From NCBI RefSeq assembly GCF_000739575.1, contig NZ_BBJO01000044.1, positions 1 to 37,120 on the forward strand: a stretch of 37,120 nucleotides of DNA, in the 5' to 3' direction. The notes under the pieces were generated by a model. The model had not been told where the DNA came from, searched no databases, and worked only from the letters and a program-made list of their open reading frames with translations. Shown here one piece after another: positions 30,692-37,120 of the stretch; position 1 is the stretch's first letter; each line of letters begins with the position of its first letter. Source of the stretch: Halobellus rufus. GTDB lineage: Archaea; Halobacteriota; Halobacteria; Halobacteriales; Haloferacaceae. The position numbers and the translations under genes were made by a program.

Positions 30692-32215
30692 ATGTCAGCT
30701 GAAACTCAGCCCAGTTCAGAGCACCGCGATACGCCACGGAGTGACCGTGATTTCGCGGTCGACGAGAGTATCGATGTCCGATCACTTATTGCGAAGGAAC
30801 AGACGCTTCCCTTCCTCGGGCTCACTCCCGCGGACGCAACAACCGTCGACTATCCGGACGGTATCGAGCCCGCTGGCCGCCGCTTCCTCAACGCGGACGC
30901 GAGTGAAGCCCGCTCACTAAAAGCCGTCATCAAGGCGCTTCCGCAGGCCAGCAGCGGCGAACTCCGCGCTGTCAACGAGTTTGTCGATCCAGCGGACGAG
31001 ACGGTCGACCCCGAGGAGATTCGTGACGTCGACGGCCTCAACGCCGATCTCCTCGAAGCCGCAACTGGCCAGTCCGTCGAAGAGCTCGCCGCGAACGCAC
31101 CAAGTGACCGTCTCCTCGATGTCACCGATCACCAGGACATCATCGACCGCCGTCGTCTCGCTCTCGCGGCACTCGGCTACCCTGTCAAGTTCCGCTGGCA
31201 GATCGCGACCTCCACGTACTCGATCATCAACCCTGAGGAGGCCTACCTCCCGCTGATGGGGGCGCTCCAAAAGCACGGTGCCGACGAGGCGTTCGGATGG
31301 GCGGATATGCGGGACTGGGGCGGCGTCGCGAAGCTTACCGTCATTCTCCCAGACTTCCGCCGTGAACTCGATATGAGCCAGTCGGATGGCTCAACGAAGG
31401 CCGCTATTCGCGAACACGATGCGCTCGCCGATGTCGACCCCACGATGAGCGACGGTAGTGACGAGGATGACAGAGATGACGAGACGGCGACTGTGACGGT
31501 CTACGGTGGTATCCAGACCGGCTACGACTTCCGCGGCTCCCAGACGATGTGGGCGAAACCCCTCCTCTTCTTCCCGGGATCGGGGACGGTTATGTACGGT
31601 GTCGGCCAGCGGTACTCACGGCGTCACGTCGGCGATGTCACGAACGCTGCTCACGAACGCGCGCACGACCGCGTCCCCATCATGGAGTGGTGGGGGAACA
31701 TCTACGACGATCTCGACGCGCGAACGACCACCGTCGACGATGTCCTCGTTCGCGCCCGCTCGGTCGCGATCGACTTTGAGGTACTCCCCTTCGACGTCGA
31801 CGACTTCTACGTCTATCTCGGAATCCCCAGCACGTACGCCGAGAGCGCGAGTACTCGAGCTACGCGCATCGCGATGCCAGATTCCTGTCCCACACTCTGG
31901 AACCTCCAGTTGTCGCTTCTCGTCGCCCTCGGCGAGTTCGAGGGCTCGCGAGCCTCCGACACCTTCCAAGCCTACAACGAGGTCGCCCGTGACATCCTCT
32001 TCTCACCCGGGAAATCTATACAGCTTGCCGCCCGCGAGCACGACCTTCAGGCCGATGACGACGAACCGAGTATCGCGCCCGACCAGCAGACGCTTAGCGA
32101 TGCTCTCGGTGAGGCATTCGCTATTCCCGGCGTCGAAGCCGCCTCTGAGCGCGACCTCTCAGATACTGATGCCCAGCGAGTCCAGAACACCATCCAGGAA
32201 TCCCTCAATCAGTAG
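30692..32215 (+). CDS. Possible DUF932-like plasmid/phage protein
   Basis: 507 residues, no confident family. The middle (about 165-400: FRWQIATSTYSIINPEEAYLPLMGALQKHG, KLTVILPDF, GGIQTGYDFRGSQTMWAKPLLFFPGSGTVMYGVGQRYSRRHVGD) has the strand-rich pattern and late basic HxGD-like region I associate with DUF932 proteins of phages and plasmids. That assignment is tentative. The N-terminal 150 residues are acidic and helical. The next replicon gene downstream, beyond the rhomboid insertion, encodes a MoxR/CobS-type AAA ATPase. An ATPase plus partner protein is a common arrangement, so these two may act together. Confidence 0.7.
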   Translation: MSAETQPSSEHRDTPRSDRDFAVDESIDVRSLIAKEQTLPFLGLTPADATTVDYPDGIEPAGRRFLNADASEARSLKAVIKALPQASSGELRAVNEFVDPADETVDPEEIRDVDGLNADLLEAATGQSVEELAANAPSDRLLDVTDHQDIIDRRRLALAALGYPVKFRWQIATSTYSIINPEEAYLPLMGALQKHGADEAFGWADMRDWGGVAKLTVILPDFRRELDMSQSDGSTKAAIREHDALADVDPTMSDGSDEDDRDDETATVTVYGGIQTGYDFRGSQTMWAKPLLFFPGSGTVMYGVGQRYSRRHVGDVTNAAHERAHDRVPIMEWWGNIYDDLDARTTTVDDVLVRARSVAIDFEVLPFDVDDFYVYLGIPSTYAESASTRATRIAMPDSCPTLWNLQLSLLVALGEFEGSRASDTFQAYNEVARDILFSPGKSIQLAAREHDLQADDDEPSIAPDQQTLSDALGEAFAIPGVEAASERDLSDTDAQRVQNTIQESLNQ

Positions 32216-32428
32216 CCCGCGAAGCGCTCTTCCATAGGGATCAGTCAAAGTTCTCAGATCATCCAACGTAGCAAGTTTCAGTGTAATAAAATCGATGTAG
32301 CTAATACAGAGGTTTATTATAGCATAGAAGTAACCACAAATAGCCGAGACAATGTCTCTAAGAACTAATTAACTGTACTGGCGTTGTGTGAGAAATCTTT
32401 AGTCAGAGGGTCTGTATATTGCTATTTA
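32216..32428. other. AT-rich intergenic stretch ahead of the rhomboid gene
   Basis: Composition shifts abruptly to AT-rich after the previous stop. ATCTTTAG near 32394 lies about 30 bases before the ATG at 32429 and may be its TATA box. No gene seen. Confidence 0.4.
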
Positions 32429-33945
32429 ATGTCGGATACGGTCTCAAAGACGCGAACAACAACGATTCTGACGTTACTTATCCCTCTCGGACTCGCCGCC
32501 ATCCACTTCCTCCTCCCTGAATCGCTCCGAGACGTAATGGTATTCGATCACAGTGAGTTCTCAATTATCACGCTCTGGACCTCAGCATTTGTACACCTGG
32601 ACTTTGGGCACCTCCTCTCGAACCTCGTGGGGTACATAGCTGGGATTGTACCGACTCTGGTGCTTTTCACGTATCAGAAGAGACACCGAGTGTTCCGCAG
32701 GATACTCCTTGTTTTCTTAGTGACTTTCCCACCGTTGATCGCGATCTCGAATTACGCGATTTTCAATTCGGCCTTCAGGCAGAGAACGCGGCCACACGTG
32801 GATTTTCCGGGGTGATCGCAGCGATATTCGGCCTGCTCTTCGCAGCGGTTCTTGAGGTTATCTGGGAACAGGCGAGTTGGAAGGAGACGTTCGGGATTGG
32901 TGCTTCGGTCCTGCTTCTGTCGATGATAGGGATTCTGATCCGTGGCGGGTCTCTCACGTTAGAGATGCTTGGCCTCGGAGTATTCGGTGTCCTACTGTCC
33001 CTCTCGCTTGTGGTTTCATTAGACGCATTACGCCATCCAATCGCCACTGCTCGGGAGTACTGGCTGGAGATGCTCTTGGTCCCGTATTGTGTGGCTGTTC
33101 TGGTAGTCTTCATCCCTCTACTCTTCCCTATTAACTGGATTCAAGACGGAAGCATCACGAACATTTTCGGCCACGGCATCGGTCTGCTGCTCGGATTCCT
33201 TGGCGGGGCAATAATAGCCTTCCTACTAACTGATCGGGGACAAATTGAAATTCGGAGACGAAGGCACCTTAAGAACCTCTACATCTCGAAGGTTTCCGGG
33301 TGGACTCTTGATAAGAAGGGGCTCTTCACAATTCTCGGACCGATGGCTCTTGGTACAGCCGGATATCTTTACAGTCCAGAGAACTCGATTCTCACTGGAG
33401 CAACAGTTCTGTATGCGTCTCTTCTGCTATTCCGAGAAATCCCCGAGCAACCCGTCCTCTCATTCGAGCCAACTGAACTTTACATTAAAGAAGACAAAGG
33501 CGATGAAGACGATACATACATCATCGCCACCGAACTGAGGAATGTCGGTGGAACTACCGCAGAAGACGTAGTTCTGACTGGACGTATCTATGATCCTATT
33601 TCGAACCAAGACACCAATTGGATCGAAGGAAACGCGATTAATATGCAAAAGAATAGGATTTCGGGGGACCCGTCTTCAGAAAACACCTTCTGTTCATCTG
33701 AGAAGGATTTTAAAGTCAATGAATTGGAACGTATTGACATCCGTCCGTCCCACTACCAATCCTTCTTCATCAGCATTAATCAACGTAGGTTACCTAATGA
33801 GGAATTCACTGAGGAGGGCCGACTTGAACTCCGCGTAGATGCAGTCAATCAAAAGTTCACCGCCTTCGATGTCCACCATCGAGAAATATTGGAAGAGTGG
33901 GACCGGACTCGTGATACATTGAAATCCATCGCAGATATCTTTTGA
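32429..33945 (+). pseudogene. Rhomboid-family intramembrane protease, interrupted by a frameshift
   Basis: Two adjacent frames together give about 505 residues of a rhomboid serine protease. The first (32429-32815) has FVHLDFGHLLSNLVGY, the conserved HxxxN of rhomboid helix 2. The second contains TRGFSGVIAAIFG, the GxSG motif with the nucleophilic serine, which begins upstream of its first GTG (32812). It also contains NIFGHGIGLLLGFLGG, a likely catalytic histidine. One added base in the T4 tract at 32760-32763 would join them as YAIFQFGLQAENAATRGFSG. Six or more membrane helices are followed by a 180-residue soluble C-terminal domain rich in beta strands. Base composition is more AT-rich than the neighbours, indicating separate acquisition. 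It is either decayed or a sequencing error; the second frame alone (from 32812) would lack the N-terminal helices. Confidence 0.7.
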
Positions 33946-34092
33946 CCATCCTGTTCCATCGTTAACGACGGTTTCAGAAAATTCGGATTTACAACATATA
34001 CGGACGCGATCCATCAAGGACGGTCCGCGGCGAAGTCTGCCGAGCGACGTCGATGACTGCCTCCCTGCCTACCTTAACATCGACCGCAACCC

Positions 34093-34120
34093 TGCTACGA
34101 TCTCATCGTAGCACGTTTTT
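34093..34120 (+). promoter_or_regulatory. 9-bp perfect palindrome followed by T5
   Basis: TGCTACGAT-CTC-ATCGTAGCA (34093-34113) is followed by CGTTTTTCCC. It could end transcription from the rhomboid gene. The T-run also lies 40 bases before the ATG at 34156, the spacing of the shared promoter element, so it may be a promoter with an upstream operator. Confidence 0.5.
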
Positions 34121-34155
34121 CCCGCACCTCGGTCCATGAACGCGATTGATCAGTC

Positions 34156-35682
34156 ATGTCACAAGTAGCCCCACAGTCTATGAGTACCGATGACCAGCAA
34201 CGGTTCCTCAGCCACCTCGCTGCCGGCCTTATCAAAGAGACCGGTGGGGACCTTCCAATCGAGACACTTCACCTCCGCGCCGGCGATTATTTCGACCTCG
34301 ATGGCGACACCGTCACCCAGCTCGTCGAGGACGGGGCTAGCAACGGAATCTACACGCTCGACCGCGACAGCGACGGCGGTCAGCGCATCACGAGCGTTAC
34401 CCCAGAAGGCGACTGCCCGACCGAACTCGCCGCACACGTCGACGCTCTCACTGCCTCTGCCGATAGTATTGATTTCACCGTCTTGGACGGCGTCGGCGAG
34501 ACCGTCGAGCAGAACCTCATCGACGCGGGCTACACCACGTTCGGGGAACTCCACCGTGCAGACCCCGAGGACCTCACGGATATCCCGACGCTCACAGGGA
34601 GCAAAGCCCAACTCATCGTCCAGCAGGCCGGCCAGCACGTCCAGGTCGAGACAAAGGTCGCCGAAGACGCCCTCACTCGATACCGTGAACGCCTCGGCGA
34701 TGACACCTCCGGCTCGGCGACCGTCTACTCCATCACTGACGTCGATCAGGACGTCGGCGACCCGCTCGCAGTCGTCGACCCCTCGATGCCAGTCGAAGAG
34801 GCAACCTTCCACGGGCTCCCCATTCTCGAGGACAACGACCACCCACATATCGTCCGGAAGCGCGATATGCCCACGCGGGCCGGTGAGGTAATCGCGCCGA
34901 AGACGACGACGATAGAGGATGTCCAGCTCGACACGCTTGAGGCGACTGCGATGAAGCTCGCCCGCGGCAACCGCGGCCTCCGATTGGTCGGCCCTCACGG
35001 CGCCGGGAAGAACTATCTCCTCAAATACCTCCACTATAAGACAAATCGCGTCCTAGTCAGCGTCGACGCCGACGCCTCGATGCTCGCCCAGGACCTCCTC
35101 GGTATCTCTACGGTCAACGAGGATCGCATCGTCGTCTTCCGCGACGGCATTCTCACGAAAGCGATGAAGCACGGCTACACGATCGTCATCAACGAGGTGA
35201 ACGCCGCGCCGGCGGGCGTGATGATGGCGCTCCAGAAGGTCCTCAATCAGAACGTCCTCACCGTCAAGGAATCCGGCGAGGAGATCATCCCGCACCCGGC
35301 CGCTCGAATCGTCGTCACGATGAACCCGCCAACGCGCGAATACCGAGGGAGCGAACCGATGAACGCCGCGACTCGTGACCGCTTCCAAACCATCTTCTTC
35401 GATTATATGGACCCCCAGGACGAGATCGACTTTCTCGATCAAAAGTACAATACGAGTCGCCAGCGCATCGACCGAGACAGCCTCCGTCGGATGGTCGAGT
35501 TCGCGAACGCCACCCGCGACAACGAAATGTGGCCGACGCTCTCCACCCGGAAGCTCGAAGACGCCATCGACTGGTACGATATGGGGGCGAGCGTTCGCGG
35601 TGCCCTCAAGCACGTCGTGAAGGCAAGCGCTGAACCCCACCAAAATCCCGATGATACCTTCGAGAAACTCGAAGACACGTGA
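34156..35682 (+). CDS. MoxR/CobS-type AAA+ ATPase with altered Walker motifs
   Basis: 508 residues. Residues about 108-158 (FTVLDGVGETVEQNLIDAGYTTFGELHRADPEDL... GSKAQLI) form a helix-hairpin-helix-type DNA-binding module. The AAA+ core spans about 260-480: Walker A GPHGAGKN (279-286), Walker B TIVINEVN (342-349), sensor 1 VVTMNPP (N390), and an arginine finger in ATRDRF. Asn replaces the usual Ser/Thr after the P-loop lysine, and Asn replaces the usual Asp of Walker B (N346), while the catalytic Glu remains. This subfamily remodels partner proteins or metal-binding complexes. The HhH module suggests action on DNA. ATP hydrolysis may be weak or metal binding unusual. Confidence 0.85.
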   Translation: MSQVAPQSMSTDDQQRFLSHLAAGLIKETGGDLPIETLHLRAGDYFDLDGDTVTQLVEDGASNGIYTLDRDSDGGQRITSVTPEGDCPTELAAHVDALTASADSIDFTVLDGVGETVEQNLIDAGYTTFGELHRADPEDLTDIPTLTGSKAQLIVQQAGQHVQVETKVAEDALTRYRERLGDDTSGSATVYSITDVDQDVGDPLAVVDPSMPVEEATFHGLPILEDNDHPHIVRKRDMPTRAGEVIAPKTTTIEDVQLDTLEATAMKLARGNRGLRLVGPHGAGKNYLLKYLHYKTNRVLVSVDADASMLAQDLLGISTVNEDRIVVFRDGILTKAMKHGYTIVINEVNAAPAGVMMALQKVLNQNVLTVKESGEEIIPHPAARIVVTMNPPTREYRGSEPMNAATRDRFQTIFFDYMDPQDEIDFLDQKYNTSRQRIDRDSLRRMVEFANATRDNEMWPTLSTRKLEDAIDWYDMGASVRGALKHVVKASAEPHQNPDDTFEKLEDT

Positions 35683-35715
35683 CCGACTGGACCATCTCAC
35701 AACCCACACCTCACG

Positions 35716-36039
35716 ATGACCTCATCGTTTGAGCAGCGACGTGCGTTCATCGACCACTGTCGCAAGGTCGAGCGTGTCGCGTACTTCGACGGGACTCGCG
35801 ATACCTACCACACCGTCGTCGTAGCGACGCTCTCTGCAAACCCTGCCGAGGACATCAAGGAAGTCGCAGACGACGCTGGCTACACGCTCGCGACTACTTG
35901 GACGACCACGCTCTTTTGTCTCTACGTCTTCAGCACAACACCCGAGGACCTTCCAACGTCACTTTCGATGTCTGACCCACCACCGTACCTCGTCGAGACC
36001 GTCCGTGAATACTTTTGTGACGTCTCTTATGCTCGCTAG
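35716..36039 (+). CDS. Small protein, 107 residues, unknown
   Basis: Starts 33 bases after the AAA+ ATPase stop, so probably co-transcribed with it. Sequence: a basic helical N-terminus (EQRRAFIDHCRKVERVAYF), an alpha/beta middle (YHTVVVATLSANPAEDIKEVADDAGYTLATTWTTTLFCLYVF) and an acidic end. Two cysteines are far apart and no zinc site is obvious. No family recognised. Confidence 0.65.
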   Translation: MTSSFEQRRAFIDHCRKVERVAYFDGTRDTYHTVVVATLSANPAEDIKEVADDAGYTLATTWTTTLFCLYVFSTTPEDLPTSLSMSDPPPYLVETVREYFCDVSYAR

Positions 36040-36307
36040 CTGTGACATCAGAGATACCTAAACAATCGACAAGATGGTTGTCGTAAGACATTTCTCATGC
36101 GTATCGTTCCGTATCTACTGCTGGTGATCGGATGATAGTTAGAGAGTCTTGATTCACGCAAACAAAAATTTTCAGATGATATCTATTCATACTAGTGACG
36201 GGTATCCTAGTGTTCCATTTGTTGGACTGTCGTTTTTTTAGGCGCTGACAGGGTTCAACGATTCACCCCGCGTAAGCGTTATACAGCGCAATAATCTAGA
36301 TCGCAGT
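36040..36307. other. AT-rich intergenic stretch with T7 run and a TATA box
   Basis: A T7 run at 36233-36239 is a likely terminator. TTATAC at 36279-36284 is centred about 26 bases before the ATG at 36308, so that gene is probably leaderless. Nothing else recognised. Confidence 0.45.
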
Positions 36308-36646
36308 ATGGCAACACACAGCAATCTTCCTGAACCGGTGCAGCAGGCGCTTTGCCCCACGTGCGATTCACAACTACTGACGCTGATCGAAATCGTCTCC
36401 CCTGAGGACAGCGAGAAAGCCACTCGAGAAACGGCGGGGCGGTCGCTGGGAGGTGCGGGTATCGGTGCGCTCGCTGGGGCGCCGTTTGGCCCAGGCGGTG
36501 CGTGGCTCGGTGCGACAGCCGGCGCGTTCTTCGGCGGCGCTTCGAGCCCGGACTACTACGCCCAGATGCGGTGCGATAGCTGCGGGGAGGAGCACGAAAT
36601 CGGGGTTAACGAGGACAAAGTCCCGCCGCACCTCCTCCCCAAGTAA
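36308..36646 (+). CDS. Zinc-ribbon protein with glycine-zipper membrane segment
   Basis: 112 residues. CPTCDSQ near residue 16 and CDSCGEE near 94 form a split zinc ribbon. Between them lies a glycine-zipper segment, GGAGIGALAGAPFGPGGAWLGATAGAFFGGA (about 48-78), of the kind that inserts into or packs against membranes. So the ribbon would be closed by residues on both sides of a membrane-active hairpin. No characterised family recalled. The TATA spacing supports the start. Function unknown; it might tether a nucleic-acid- or protein-binding ribbon to the membrane. Confidence 0.75.
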   Translation: MATHSNLPEPVQQALCPTCDSQLLTLIEIVSPEDSEKATRETAGRSLGGAGIGALAGAPFGPGGAWLGATAGAFFGGASSPDYYAQMRCDSCGEEHEIGVNEDKVPPHLLPK

Positions 36647-36751
36647 CTACGTACTGTACCTATCGAATCAATATGGTGTTAGTGGGGGCGAGAATGGATC
36701 TATGGCACTCTAAATCGATAGGGAATATTACTTCAACTACGCTCATACAAA

Positions 36752-37120
36752 ATGACCCACATTCTCGCCGTATCTGACTGGCGCTCCCAACCGATTGACG
36801 ATCTCTACACCATTCTCGAAACTGTAGAACCAACTCCAGATCTACTACTGTATGCCGGCGACGACCTTTCACGTTTCAAAAACGCCGATACTGACACAGA
36901 TCATCTTGCAGAACTTGCTCGCCTCACGAAGCACCAACAATCACTCTATGTCCGAGGAAACGACGACTTCCCCTCGTCAACCGGTCCACAATTCGATTCG
37001 GAATTTACCACCAACCTCCACAGGACACCATACACCTACGAGGTCTCGTGTTCATCGGCCATGGAAGGATCAACCCAGGGACCCTGGTCTCATCACCTAT
37101 ACCGAAGGACGACGTCCAAC
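36752..37120 (+). CDS. Calcineurin-like metallophosphoesterase, partial and frameshifted
   Basis: Runs off the window. MTHILAVSDWRS, LLLYAGDDLSRF and LYVRGNDDF correspond to the DxH, GD and GN(H/D) metal-binding blocks of calcineurin-like phosphoesterases, though the usual His after the first Asp is Trp here (SDWRS). After about 37042 the frame turns un-gene-like, while the next frame reads LVFIGHGRINPGTLVSSPIPKDDVQ, a convincing continuation containing a GHG metal-ligand block. Adding one base near 37043 joins them as YEGLVFIGHGR. Either a sequencing error or a decaying gene. Confidence 0.65.
   Translation, partial: MTHILAVSDWRSQPIDDLYTILETVEPTPDLLLYAGDDLSRFKNADTDTDHLAELARLTKHQQSLYVRGNDDFPSSTGPQFDSEFTTNLHRTPYTYEVSCSSAMEGSTQGPWSHHLYRRTTSN

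Overview
This window is from a haloarchaeon, most likely a large plasmid or integrated conjugative/plasmid-like element. The evidence is strongly acidic proteins, GC-rich codon third positions, and archaeal information-processing genes: a TFB, a PCNA clamp, RPA-type ssDNA-binding proteins, and leaderless promoters with TATA boxes about 26 bases before ATG. There are no rRNA or tRNA genes and no ordinary metabolic operons.

Layout. Positions 1-1490 hold an IS200/IS605-group, tnpB-only element on the minus strand. Positions 1600-11903 form a membrane and transfer-like region: a small two-helix membrane protein, an M48 metalloprotease on the minus strand, and a 2,678-residue membrane-anchored ATPase with VirD4/TraG/HerA-like Walker motifs. 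Positions 11904-14960 are about 3 kb without credible genes but full of structure: an AT-rich stretch with spaced ACTGGAAC repeats (candidate origin iterons), then about 1.5 kb tiled by nine or ten long hairpins that share one internal-loop motif while their stems change sequence but keep pairing. Positions 14965-30517 are a replication and transcription block, all on the plus strand: an OB-fold protein, an RPA N-terminal-like protein, a fused RPA-RPAP protein, PCNA with a long acidic tail, an MrfA/Hrq1-type helicase, two paralogous PrimPol-type primases flanking a TFB, and several small zinc-ribbon proteins. Positions 30692-35682 hold a possible DUF932-like protein and a MoxR/CobS-type AAA ATPase, separated by a frameshifted, more AT-rich rhomboid protease gene. 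Positions 35700-37120 hold small proteins and the start of a metallophosphoesterase.

Two observations stand out. First, at least twelve transcription units begin with the same compact element: a T-rich box (TTTnTT), a C-run, a short spacer, and a G-run ending in GGTGA. The arms form small dyads that covary from copy to copy, and the ATG usually lies 32-42 bases after the first T. The TFB gene carries one itself, so the element may encode its own promoter class and matching general transcription factor. Second, the hairpin array beside the replication genes shows visible compensatory changes and may be a structured origin, transfer or partition locus, or a large structured RNA.

Three single-base frameshifts (near 22378, 32760 and 37043) interrupt otherwise plausible genes. 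The first two lie in homopolymers, so either residual sequencing error or decay is possible.
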